Source: Gymnopus androsaceus JB14 (Eukaryota; Basidiomycota; Agaricomycetes; Agaricales; Omphalotaceae). Taken from it: DNA of 64,000 bases. Where the stretch lies: positions 4,339 through 68,338 of the forward strand of contig ML769465.1 of NCBI GenBank assembly GCA_009733575.1, read 5' to 3'. This document shows, in pieces, positions 22,377 through 33,752 of the stretch. Made by a program: the position numbers and the translations under genes. A model generated the notes under the pieces. It did not search any database, was not told where the DNA came from, and saw nothing but the letters and a program-made list of their open reading frames with translations. How positions within the stretch are numbered: the first letter of the stretch is position 1; each line of letters opens with the position of its first letter.

Positions 22377-24856
22377 TCATCTCGATTGAACATTGCAGTC
22401 GCTTGTAAAATGACAAGGCGACCAAGTTTTTGGATAGCAGCTATACCTACGGGAACCAACCATTTTGCAAGCTGAATGTGAGAGGGCGTGAGTTTGAAGT
22501 AAAACAGATCCCAATTTTATCTTATCTCTTCTGGGTTATTCAAATAAGCACTGGTCCATGTACCTCTTGTAACAGTATTCTGGTTATTCTCTCGGGCATC
22601 CTCCCTACTCAATAACACTCGACATCAGAATTTAGTTGAAGGCATGCTCAAGGTTCCATCCAATCCGCCGCGTTTTGGTCTCAGACCAGCTTTACTTTTG
22701 TCGAACTTCAAGAACCTGAAAACTCGAAATTTTCCGGAGTCTATATATAATCTGTCAGATACTAGGAGTGTTAGTGGATTTGGACAAGATTAGCAGACTA
22801 ACTTCACCTTTTGATTATCACTGCCCGTTTCTGCCCGTCTATCTATCTTAGCAATTTGTGGTCATCTAGTACATCGTCTAGGAATCAGTGACCAGCCACG
22901 GTTAGTGGAATAGACTAGGATAATCGGACCGTATCAAACACCCTCCTGCGACTCGAAACTTTAGCAAACCATCTTTCCCTGTGCCATGTATAACCGAATT
23001 TGGAACTATACCACACACTACCGCACACCACCGGAAATTTCTTCGGATGCTATGGCCGACAATGTTTTAATTTGTGTTGCGGGCACTGTTCAAGAGAACC
23101 GGCGAAAACGCAAGTATATCTTTCTTTCACCTGTGCTTTACCAGCTTCTCGTACTCAGCTCGCTCTGAAATGAGCCCGCGTATTCCGAGATGGACCGACC
23201 TCCTTCACAAGTTGTAGGTTTGCCATCTAGTATTTCTACATACGCTAGATGTGGATTCTCAGTCAGCATCCGAAAAATCGATGATCAAGGTCAAGGATGA
23301 AGAACCATTGTTTCTTGCTCATCGGAATTGTACAATACCAAATCTACCTGACATCGATGACAGAGGACCTGACGGAGGGATTCAAGCTCGGTTGCATTTA
23401 TTCGGTATAGGAAGGAAGGAAGGAAGATTTTATTACACGGCACGGTCCAAGATCTGAACGCCGGAGGGTCCAAGACATATCCCGATGCGGCACTAGCATC
23501 ATCGGTCTCGGGACATTCACTCGAGAACAGTATAGGATTTTCTCCTCTCATGCTAAGGACTCAATGGATGGTCTTCTAGGCAGTATCGATCGCTTTCGCG
23601 ACGTTCGATATTCTCTACTAAACTGTATCTTTCATACATTCAATTCAATTCTTTTTAAGTAAAAATACGTGAGCTCATGGGGGGTCTGTTATCTTTAGTA
23701 TCCGATACGGTTCAGAAACTGAAACTATGTTCAGGTATTTCAGGCTCATTACCAACAAAGTGTTCTGCAAGATTCATTATCATCCGATATGTACGTCCAT
23801 GAACTTCCTGTTGAAGAACCGACTTCAGTGGTGCCTTTAATAGCGCGTGGATTGGATCTATCCAGGTCAGTATAGCTCCCTTCTATCTATTTCGAATATA
23901 CGCCTGGATTTGAAGGAAAACTTCTTCAGCAATCCCAAGTTCTGTACATTCCCACAATATTATTCACTCACCTTCTGGATATGGGATACTTCCGCATCAA
24001 TGACCATGTTAACATCTGCTAGCCTGCTTTTCATTGCCGCCACTTTCTTGGTCGCTGAATGTCACGTCTATTAGTATTTTCTCCTCTGCCACTGCTTGCT
24101 GGGGTGCGTTTTATAGTGAGCCAGAGTTTCTTTTATAAATTTTAATTGCATCTTGTAGTTTACTGCAGGTGTATTCAAGGGACATGTTCTTGCTATTCTG
24201 TCGCGATAGTTCTACTGATGTAGAGGCCTGGCTCTCGGCTTGTATGCTGCAGGTGCATTTCTAGGCGACACCGTCCTTCCTATCAATACGAAAGAGCTCA
24301 TTCCACTCATTGGATGCGTACCATTGCCAGTTCTGAGGCGAGCAGAATCCTTATTTTCACATATAGATTCTCATGAACGATGCGAGTGATTGGCTCAATT
24401 ACCATGGTGGGACTTGCATTGGGTAATTTAGTACGTGTTTTATCTCCTCTACTCTAGTTTAAAAAAGCCTAAATCGTGGACACAGACAATCAAATAACGA
24501 AAATCTTGCTCGAATTTAGTAAAGGCATTGCTTTTCAAATTTCTTCTATGCTATCAAAACCTTTCCTCTCGTACTGTTCCGCCTCGTTTTTTGTATGTCT
24601 TGGTACTACACACACACCGCCAATAGTTATGCTTCAGTCAGACTGAAGCATTGTGAGACATATAATAGTTCAATCCATAAGGGAAATGTAACTTTTCTGA
24701 GGAACACTGGAAGTAAACACACTCGGAAGACAATGGCACTTGGTTTTAGGCAGCTCATGTAACCTCCTACTTAGCTTACATACTGTAGGTTAAAATTTCT
24801 GGCTACTGTGTAAGCGAAGTTTCAGAGTGGTCAATGGTTTGCATGCAGTAGCATGC
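22377..24856. other. intergenic interval downstream of DUF2235-WD40, CpG-retaining
   Basis: No gene I can support. CpG dinucleotides are common (for example around 22900-23200 and 23480-23620), unlike the transposon blocks, so this may be host sequence rather than old repeats. Short open pieces such as 23281-23457 have no recognised domain. A degraded or unannotated host gene is possible. Confidence 0.35.
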
Positions 24857-24865
24857 TCAAATTAC

Positions 24866-25577
24866 GGATTATTCTGTTTGACAACCCCGTTGTCACAAAA
24901 CAACCCCATCGACAACCCCTGCAACACCGGGCATCACACCGGAGGTAAAATGGGTCACATTTGAAGCAGCGGCAGCGCTGCAAGCATCAGGCAAGCATTG
25001 GAGTGGAGACAAACTTGAGTTATTGCGAGCAAATGCACTACAATGTACAGATACAATAGTTATAGGAATATTCACAGAGAGCGCGGATTTGGGTACAGAA
25101 AGGTCTGGGCCTTGGGGCAGAATGAAGTAATGACAAACGGTCATATAGTTCGGAGATCAGAGCCAGTAGCTCAGCAGGGAGTATGGATTTGCGCACAGCT
25201 AGGCAGCGGGATACTGAGAATGAAACATGAGCATCAAAGGAAGAAGAATGGAAGACCCCGGGGCACGTACCTAGTACCAGACTCTACTTTTTACTCTTCC
25301 CGCTATCTCTCCATGTCACTGGTGTCTTGACAGAACTTGGAGGGAATGAACAGATGTTGGAAGTTGAGGACAGGAGCATTGATGTCACCGAAGCCATTAT
25401 TGAGGCCAAATGTCTACATCGAGCGGTGCAGCCAGTGTTGGTATGTTGAGGTCGACGTGGCAAGAGAATGAGCGCTGACTTCACGGTGATGGGATGGAGT
25501 GACCGGAGATCACATGATTTTTGAAGCAACAATCCTGGGTTGTCACGCAACAACAGGGTTGTCAAACAGAATAATCC
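24866..25577. mobile_element. TIR element with perfect 9-bp target duplication (MULE-like), copy 1
   Basis: Ends GGATTATTCTGTTTGACAAC ... GTTGTCAAACAGAATAATCC. The direct repeat TCAAATTAC flanks both sides (24857-24865 and 25578-25586). ACAACCCC words repeat just inside the ends. A 9-bp duplication is typical of Mutator-like elements. The interior includes an open stretch on plus (about 24950-25128) with no recognised domain, possibly captured host sequence. Confidence 0.85.
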
Positions 25578-25586
25578 TCAAATTAC

Positions 25587-26159
25587 AGCTAACCACAACA
25601 CTATTGGCCTAACAGCCATGATGCAGCAATAAGGTACAGATTTACCAATCCAGACATCAGCAATAAGCTATCAGTGTCCTATCACTCTGACATACTAGTA
25701 GAGCACTCACTGGCAATATCTCATAAGGTACCAATGTTTCATTGTGCATTTACAATGGCCAGTATAGAGCTTATATCACATATATAAGTGAGAGGCACTG
25801 AGTAATTGAAAAAGAGTCTTGGGGGCTACCTAATGCTTAGGAAGTACCAACAGTGTGCTCATTATTTTACAGTAACAATGAATGTAATTGTAGGGCACCA
25901 TAACTGTACTACACTGTAGACGGGACCGTTGTAACAGTACCTGTGACCGTACCATCTGGGATTTTCAGGGTCCATAATTTACTGACCCGTTTTGCCTGTT
26001 ACAGTTGTAAATACGGGTATTAGAACATATATGTGTGTAATGGAGTGTTTGTACAAAAATCATCTGCGCACCTTACACTATGAGCTTCACTGAACCAAAA
26101 TGTTTCATAAAATGGCTTCCAGCATACAGAGAGACTCAGTCTTTGCTATTTGTATCCTC
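25587..26159. other. unassigned interval
   Basis: No gene. The stretch 25915-26030 contains CCGTTGTAACAGTACCTGTG and similar words resembling the ACGGTTACAACCGT words around 28090-28260, probably another word-repeat remnant. Confidence 0.35.
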
Positions 26160-26161
26160 TA

Positions 26162-26523
26162 CATCAGGAAAAATGGTCTGGGCCAAGGATAGCCTAGGTA
26201 ACCTAAGCCTCCTAGGTTACAGGGGCTGGACTTGGGATGGCCTAGGCAGCCTAGGCCTCCTAGGTTACCTAGGACTATCTCAGGCTGCCTGAGGTTTCCC
26301 CAGGGTTCTTCCAGGTTTCCTCAGGTTTTCTCAGGTTTCTCAGGTTTTCTCAGGTTTTCTCAGGTTTTCTCAGGTGACTCAGGTTGTCAAAAGTCCACCC
26401 CCTAATTCCTAGGTCATCCTAAAGGAACCTAGGCAACCTAGGTGGCCTAGGTGGCCTAGGTGTCTTTGAGTTACCTTGAGGTTAACTTCAGGCCATCCAA
26501 GGCCCAAACAGTTTTTCCTGATG
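26162..26523. mobile_element. CATCAGGAAAA element, CCTAGG-word subtype
   Basis: Ends CATCAGGAAAAATGGTCTGG and CAGTTTTTCCTGATG, with TA on both sides (26160-26161 and 26524-26525). The interior is dominated by CCTAGGTNNCCTAGG words on the left and right and CTCAGGTTTTCTCAGG runs in the middle (about 26320-26380). 362 bp, non-coding. A related copy is at 50980-51327. Confidence 0.78.
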
Positions 26524-26657
26524 TAGGGGTGTGTGAAAAGTTCCGGAAATGATCTTGTAATGGCCATTTACAGGCCTCTATAGTACTTTCAATAGATCTA
26601 AAATAGATGTAGGCACATTCAGTCAGCTGTAAATTCACCTAGGTAATTTATTGTATT

Positions 26658-28084
26658 AAAATTCACACCAAAAGTGCAAAAAAATCCGCTCGAATGAAAT
26701 ATTAATTGATTTGCTAATTTTCATGTAAAAAATCACTTATGAGTGAAACTTTGAGCAAAAAATAATCATTCAGTTGAGCTATCTATCTTAATGAAAATAA
26801 ACTTATTAGTTGTGTATTCAGTTAAAACTGAAAAAATGACTGAAATATGTGCTACACTAGCAGCAAAAAACAGATGGGTCCCCCAAGTCAGGTATTGAAT
26901 CACAGCCAAATAAGGATAATTCTATTAACCAACCCCGCTGCCTGAGCACAATCCCTCATTTTGATGCAAATCATAACAACCCAGCCTACAGATTTTTTTC
27001 ATTGAAGCTGTGAAGCGGCAGATGTTCGGAGTGATGTGACTGATGGCTGGTGAATTAGAATATTTCAACTGTAATCTCTCTTTCGCAAATCTCCAGCAGC
27101 ACTTTCCCTTCCAGTCATCTGTCTTTTAGCATGTGCGGAAAGTACTGGGTATCAGTTGTCTGGTCCTTCGGCACTGGTCAAACTACTTTACAACGATGAC
27201 CAACATGACCGAAAGTTCAGTAATCACGCATGCCTTCTGAACTCACAAAAATCTCGATTCGCAACGCATAACACAGGGTCATGAACTGGAAAAAATCCCT
27301 CCGTAATGCTTCAGCATTGGATTTTTAATCCTAAATACGGAATTTTGTCGGTGCCTATGATGCCTGAACTGTTTGTCGCCCAAGTTCAGCCCGTAACGCT
27401 AAATTTGGCTGAACTTTCGGTCGTCGTCGTACAGTATATGTACTGATGTATAATTCCTAAAATACCACTTGCACACTTGTTAGCAAGCTCCTGCCTGTCC
27501 CGCTCTTCTTCATTCCAGAATGTTTACTTCTGCTGAGTCCAGCGTTAACTCAGCGGTTATAAATGTTGGTAGGCAGGTGGGTAAACTGGCGCGGTCCCAT
27601 TGAGAAACAGCTGGGTTCTGTTGGTTTGTGACCAAAAAGCAGTGTTGTTGATTCGAGTATCCAGCTTCTTTAAAATAAATACATCTAATTGCTTGTTTGT
27701 GACATTCTCGGCAGAGCTCTGCGGGGGCTCCGCCTATCGCACTAGGGCTGCTCCAGAGGCAACTCATTGAAAGAGGGTTGTAGCAGGATTGTGTTTGAGC
27801 AGCGGGGTTGGTTAATAGAATTATCCGCCAAATAAGATCTGGTCCTTCAGTAGGTTGCTGGGGGGCCATCAGGTCTGGCTGCTAGTGTAGCTGATATTTC
27901 AGTCTTTTTTTCAGTTTTAACTGAATGCTCAAATGATAAGTGTATTTTCATTAAGATAGATAGCCTGACTGAATGGTCATTTTTTGCTCAAAATTTCACT
28001 CATAAGTGATTTTTTACACAAAAGCTGGCAAATCAATTAGTATTTCATTCGAGCGGATTTTTCTGCACTTTCGGCGTGATTTTG
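26658..28084. mobile_element. foldback element with about 310-bp inverted arms
   Basis: The left arm (about 26658-26966) pairs with the right arm (about 27775-28084), for example GTGCAAAAAAATCCGCTCGA against TCGAGCGGATTTTTCTGCAC, and CCAACCCCGCTGCCTGAGCA against TGTTTGAGCAGCGGGGTTGG. The central 800 bp is unassigned. It includes a minus-strand open stretch 27510-27869 with no domain. I could not define a target duplication. The left arm has TG/CA at several positions where the right arm has CG. Confidence 0.7.
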
Positions 28085-28384
28085 ACCTTGTTGGTCATTA
28101 AGGGTGTGAGAAACCGTATACAGGACAGTCACGGGAGCTACCGTACCGTCTCAGGTTGCTCTCAGGATATTCGGAGACGGTTACAACCGTGTTTTTGACG
28201 GTCGTGACCTTTATGGGACTGTGGCAAGCCCTATACAGTAATTGCTTGAGGTGTATGCGGTATGTATGGTACATCGAAGGAAGAATGTAAATGCCGTAAT
28301 AAGGTTGCCACGCAATCATAAGGTAGTTACATTTCGCCAAGGTAATTTGTCTCAGTGTGGGAAAAATAAGGTACCTTGAATATA

Positions 28385-29151
28385 GGATTATTCTGTTTGA
28401 CAACCCCTTTCCCAAGGGGTTGTTGTTTATACTTATCCAGCAACCCCGTTGTTGCAGGCCGGTTCTCCTCTGGAAGCTAGCGGCTAATATCATGGCGATG
28501 GTTTGTCAAATTAATTTGGCCACTCCCTGTCCTTATAATGAGTGCCTAAGCACCAAATTTACATATTGATATTTTTAGTAGGGCTCTGCACTGTACCGTA
28601 TACGGTTACAGCCGTACCCCATATCGATTTTAAGCTCGACGGTACAGTTACAGTATGGCGTTTTCTGTACTGTATCACCGTAGATTGCGATGTCAAGACC
28701 GAGAAAAAATCTTGTTGCCTAAGACGTTGCCTGGAATATCTTCATTAAGGAGATATTCATTCCTACTAACAGCAGCGAATAGATATAATGAGTATTGGGG
28801 AAGCCGTACATATGCTGTATACATACGGCTCCTCCAAATTCGACGGTACGGTTCTGTAACTGTGAATGCCGACCGTACAATCCGTAAATATGGCTACGAC
28901 GCAGAGCCCTAGAGCCTCAGTGGGAAACGTCCTACACACATCTTTTACACAGAGACGTGCCTGAAAACTGATGCTATGTATTTCGGTCCCAAACTGAAAT
29001 CACCAGACACGAATAAAATAAAATGATTATCACTGGCGGTGGCTCGGTCTTGACGACAGAAGATCTGACCAACAACCCCTGATGTAAATTTTGTAAGGAA
29101 AGGGTTGTCAGATATTATCAAAAAGTATGGGGTTGTCAAACAGAATAATCC
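28385..29151. mobile_element. TIR element with perfect 9-bp target duplication (MULE-like), copy 2
   Basis: The same ends as 24866-25577 (GGATTATTCTGTTTGACAAC). The direct repeat TTGAATATA flanks it (28376-28384 and 29152-29160). ACAACCCC subterminal words are again present. Its interior differs from copy 1 and contains another element at 28579-28911. Confidence 0.85.
28579..28911. mobile_element. hAT-like MITE rich in ACGGTAC words, nested
   Basis: Ends TAGGGCTCTGC and GCAGAGCCCTA form an 11-bp inverted repeat of hAT style. The interior is full of CCGTATACGG, GACGGTACGG and ACCGTA words in both orientations. The flanking 8-mers do not match, so the target duplication is lost or the ends are misjudged. 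It lies inside the element at 28385-29151. Confidence 0.55.
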
Positions 29152-29289
29152 TTGAATATATTGAAATAAGGTAGATAAGGTAGCGAAATAAGTTCCTTTG
29201 CTCACACTCTAATTATTGGTGGTGTGACATGTGAGTTGTTTGTTCATACATTTGCTTGCATTGTTAATAGTCATGACAGTTACGACATA

Positions 29290-29468
29290 CATCAGCAAAA
29301 CCCGTATTTTTGCTGGAGAAAACCCATTCATTTGGGACATCTCTGGAGCAAGGTACCCTATTCCAGAGACCTCTGGAGATCTCTGGAGAAAATTGACCGT
29401 TTTTTTGACAGCTGTCAAGCTCCAGAGATCTCTGGAGACCTCCAGTGAAAATACAGGTTTTGCTGATG
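29290..29468. mobile_element. CATCAGCAAAA element, CTCCAGAG-word subtype
   Basis: Ends CATCAGCAAAACCCGTATTT and AAATACAGGTTTTGCTGATG, TA on both sides (29288-29289 and 29469-29470). The 179-bp interior is nearly all CTCCAGAGATCTCTGGAG words, so either strand can fold. It is the most compact member of the group. Confidence 0.78.
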
Positions 29469-29470
29469 TA

Positions 29471-30215
29471 TGTGGCAGCTTTGAGCTCCGCAATCATACC
29501 GACCAGCTTTTTCTTCTATTTGGTTTCCATTATTTGTAATGCCTGCAGTGGACTGAGCGGAATAATATCTGGTCTTGTTGCAAATAAAATAGGTACTGTC
29601 CCCACGCTCCTTCTAGGGTAATTTGCTCGATTGTTTCTAATATCTCGGTATAGTTGCGGTATAGGGACAATGAACTTGCTTGGATTGCTCAATTTTTGTC
29701 TAAAGTTGAACCAATAGGAAGTACAATGCCTTTCAGCATGATCCTTATGATCATTGTTTGATATCAAGAGAGACAGTAGTGACTTGCGAGGGTGTTGAGT
29801 GTTATGACTCGTGATTAAGTACTTAGTCTTGTCAAAACCTTAACAGTGACACCCTGAGCACTCCAGCATGAAGGTTCTGATTACCTGGCAAAGCTTGTTA
29901 TAGAGAAGAGATTGGAAGGTCCAGTTGATAAAACTGAACTAGGCAATGGCCATAGAGACCATAGCAACTCTTAGTCTTGCGATAGAAATCTCATGGAGAG
30001 CTAAGAGATTGTAGTCATTGGGGCAAGAAAGTTTTACAGTAGGATTGGTGCATACAATGGGCCTCTTGAACATTATGATTTGAGGCCTAGTCAAAGAAAA
30101 GTAAGTACTTTGAATCTTTATCAAACTTCATTCCCATTCTTTTGAAGTCTTTTAAATAAGTAAGTAAATAAAAGAAGGGGTTGCACATGATAAATAGTAT
30201 GCATAGTAGTCCAGA
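29471..30215. other. unassigned interval
   Basis: No gene seen. A short GGCAATGGCCATAGAGACCA piece at 29943-29972 matches the left subterminal sequence of the element at 462-1732, a fragment of a CATAGC-word element. Confidence 0.4.
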
Positions 30216-32145
30216 TCAAACCTTCGAAGAATTCATACTCATATGAAACAAATTTGTACCAGAATAAGAATCATTGGTACGAAAATCTACCGTTGCAATA
30301 CTGTTTGTCCCAAATTGTATGCTGGGATCATTTGCCGAGCTTCCTGTGGATCCAGGCTCTCGTACATGAGATGTAGCTGCTATGGATCGTGACTGCAACA
30401 CCAGAATGACTGTGAGGATGGGATAAATTGCGCCAATAACGATTGCTGCCTCAATTATGAGGTGGGTTGCAATGTCCATTGCTCCCCCAGATGGCTCATT
30501 ATTGCTACTTTGAACAGAGTTGAGCATCAGGAAGGTGAACTACAGAATTACAACGTCAGTCATACAATATTCTTCCTGGCAATAAATGTGGACCTGCAAT
30601 ATGCAATACAATATCCCGGTTTCTGTCATGAGATCCAGACATCTCTGAATAACAGTGGATTTTCCTTTTCCACCAGTATTCATTCGGATGTACCGGCGAA
30701 ATTCCCTTAAGTAAAAGGTCAGAAGAATATTCAAATGAGATGGGAAAAACTTGAGCACCAAGCCTTTAATCCAATAAGACAGGTACCAATAATGTTTGTT
30801 CCACAGGTGACAGGACATCAAGAAGCAGATGACTTGAAGGTTCTCCAAGAGCGATTGTGTCAAAAGCACCAGTTCCATTTATAATCATCAAATGCTGTCG
30901 CCATCCTGTGTAGGCAGTGTATGATACTACATTAGAGCACTAAGATTAGGGGAGGAGCCGTATCTTGATACTTGACAAGCACTCACAACAAGTTAAGACC
31001 CATAGCACAACCAGTGAAATCCGAACATACTTCCTCTCACTATAGAGTATCCAAACTCGCCAGACCTAGTGGACTATATTATCAGCACAAGTACAAAAAT
31101 ACTATTGCCAATCTCATCCAGACTTACGATGATTGCATCTCCGACCATAAACTATTTCAATGTAAGTTTCAAGTGCCAGCAATACAATCCATTGACACTA
31201 ACATTAATAAGTTGGGGCCACAGAATAACCATGGAAAATTGGAATGCTTGTCTACTAGCTACCGCTCGATCCACAATAGAGGCATCAAAGTTTGAGTAGA
31301 GGTTGAGCCTGATGGTGGCAGTATATTTCTAGCAGATTAATTTAAATATGAGCTTCCAGTCAGTAGATAAAGTGAAATCAAGCCAAAATCAAGCTCACAG
31401 CAATATACATTGTCCAGAATAAGGTAGTGCTCAGAAATGTAAGCAGTGTAAGAATGAACATGGAAAGGCTGGCTCTGTTATTGACACCTTTAAGGATGCC
31501 ATTACGACTACAATGCCATCGCGAACATGATGAGTCTTTGTGTTACAACTTAAGAGAAACATTACCTACAGCGAGGTGGTAACAGCAATAGGAAATATCG
31601 AAAGATACATTCCTGGAAGGGCAGTTAGCTGCAGTGAGCTCCTTGAGAGGGGTAAATTCGACGCATACCATAGAAAAAGGACATAAAAATAGCAACCAAG
31701 AGATTGTTAGACCAATTTCTTTGAGTGCGCTCTGTTCTTCTGGGGTCATTGTAGAGAAGAAACAAAAGCTCAAGTGGAGAATAAAATAGGAGGGGAGAAC
31801 TGATGAAAGTAGGGCAATGGTGCATAATTCATACCATCTGTAATGAATCAACAGATCTTGATCTTCCACATCCCCGACCTATCCTTGAGTAGAATGAGAA
31901 TGAATTTGAATCAAATCCCATAAGATGAACTTTGAGATGTAAGTAGTCCTAAACGGCAGCTCCAAAGCAGTATCAATATACCGTCGACATTGCACATTTA
32001 TTGTACCTTCAAATTGAACAAGGAAAAGGTGTTGGCAGATTGGACGAAACAAAAGATGATGCAGATGATGATGATGCTCATCGAATACATGAGGTGCATT
32101 GATATGTAGGAGAATCAATACCACTAAGAATGGGTTAGGTTGCAT
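30216..32145 (-). pseudogene. remnant of a multi-pass membrane protein gene, family not assigned
   Basis: A minus-strand frame near 30216-30527 has a hydrophobic helix (IEAAIVIGAIYPILTVILVL) followed by a polar Ser/Thr-rich tail, as at the C-terminus of many basidiomycete membrane proteins. Further hydrophobic minus-strand pieces lie at 31543-31869 and 31879-32145, the last beginning with a Met and a hydrophobic stretch like a signal anchor. Intron-like GT-AG segments could join them, but stops interrupt several joins. Probably decayed. Confidence 0.4.
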
Positions 32146-33421
32146 AGCTTTGCATTGGGAGGTACAGCAAGAACGACTTGATGCATATTGCCTTTGTAAA
32201 AGTGTCGGTTGATCGCATATGCATAATTGTTTCCAACAAAGCTATTTCTTCAGGAGTAAGTTTTTGCTCAGCAACAAGTTGATGATGACACCAACAAGAA
32301 AGGGCATCAGCATTGTAAGTGGCTCTTAGAGCTCATTGTCAATGTTCTCGTTTAAGTTGAATATAGCCATTGCATGGTCCCAAAAACAAACCGTGATGGC
32401 ATCAGCCACTGAAGAGTGGGGGGCAAACCTTGCTACGTAGGCATACATGTTGTTCTAACCAGATCATTTGATACTAGGATGCTCTGCAATCAGTAATGTA
32501 TCTTATACACTAGTTAGCCACTCACAATAACTGTATCAAAATCTGATAGGTTTTCCTACTCCTTCTACTCTGAAATCATTGACAAGTCCTTTGCTGGCTT
32601 TAAGCACCAGTCTGCTTGAGCCTGAACCTTGCCCTTGAATTTGAAAGCCCTCTCCAATGGTACCCTCTGCCAATCAACATTTGCCTGGTAGGACGCGGGA
32701 TTTGAGTGTTTCTGACTTGAAAAATCAAAATAGAGGGATTTGAGCTGGGATGTGAAGCTGAAATGAATGGGGGCAAGGAGAATATAGCTGAGGGCTTGGA
32801 TGGCATTCTGTACAGGGAAGAATGAGCTCTTTGAGTGGCCATTAAGGGCTGAGTATTAGATTAGATGAAGTAGTATTGGGTGGTACTCCTACACATACAT
32901 CATGCATGAAAGAACAATGAAGATGCTCGGAGTCGGAAGACTGGTAGCATGTCAATCAGTGCTTGCTCTGTGGCCACAGTACCAGTTTCAAGTGTACATC
33001 ATATTGTCTTCGAAAGTTGAAGAAACATTCACATTACAAAACCTCATTATTAGTCCATGATCAGATATCTCATTGCCATGATCCAAATCAAGTTGGAAAC
33101 CTAGGAAACCAATTCTAAGCGGATGATGAACAACTGGCTTGTTAGGACCTACACTGAACTATTCTGGAAGTCATTGAGCTAACCATAAAGTAAATGTTGA
33201 AAACTAGTGATAGGCAAGAGTCAAAAGAACTAAGTTAATAGGTGCTGAACTAACTCTTTCAATTGGCAACAGTTTTATCAGGCTCAACACTGTTTAGGCT
33301 TTTCTCAAGGTGCATATCAGGCTCAAGCACTGACGAGAATGCTCGAGAAGGCAAGATATGGTTGCAATACTCTGATACTCTGCAATATCATTGCAGTACA
33401 CAATGACTGGCTCCAATAATC
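32146..33421. other. unassigned interval with short coding-like pieces
   Basis: A minus-strand stretch around 32160-32340 is open in more than one frame but has no recognised domain. Nothing else can be supported. Confidence 0.3.
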
Positions 33422-33640
33422 TTGGTTGGATTGATTCACAATTTCCCAACTGAGGGAGATGCAGCCCAAATACCTTTGTGCGTACCGTCCGTGTCTTTTT
33501 TCTTCATAGATACTGAAAACGTCATGCGTAGCGTGTACAAGCTTTATGTTCAGTCTATGGTTCCCCCGGGATACAGCAGAGTATCATTGATAGGATTTGT
33601 GCTATCTCTCAGGCTGTGGACTATCCGGATCCTTCAAATC
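33422..33640 (+). pseudogene. fragment of a second DUF2235 gene
   Basis: The peptide GLIHN ... AQIP then an intron (33478-33531, GTGCGTACC...CGTAG) then VYKLYV matches exons 5 and 6 of the DUF2235-WD40 gene at 19.8 kb, including the same intron position and phase (there 19837-19892). A short piece resembling the start of exon 7 follows at about 33573, so the rest of exon 6 is missing. No WD40 part is present. A truncated paralogue. Confidence 0.65.
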
Positions 33641-33752
33641 CACAGCTTGGTACTTGCTATGGGGTTCTGTTAGTGCTAAGGATGGCCAGGGACAAGATTA
33701 CGGAGAATGAACGTGACCTCAATTTTGGTGTGACAGTCGCATATTTGTCAAC

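Noticed and set aside
26320..26380. Tandem CTCAGGTTTT repeat as a separate microsatellite
   Set aside because: It lies wholly inside the CATCAGGAAAA element 26162-26523 and is one of its word types.
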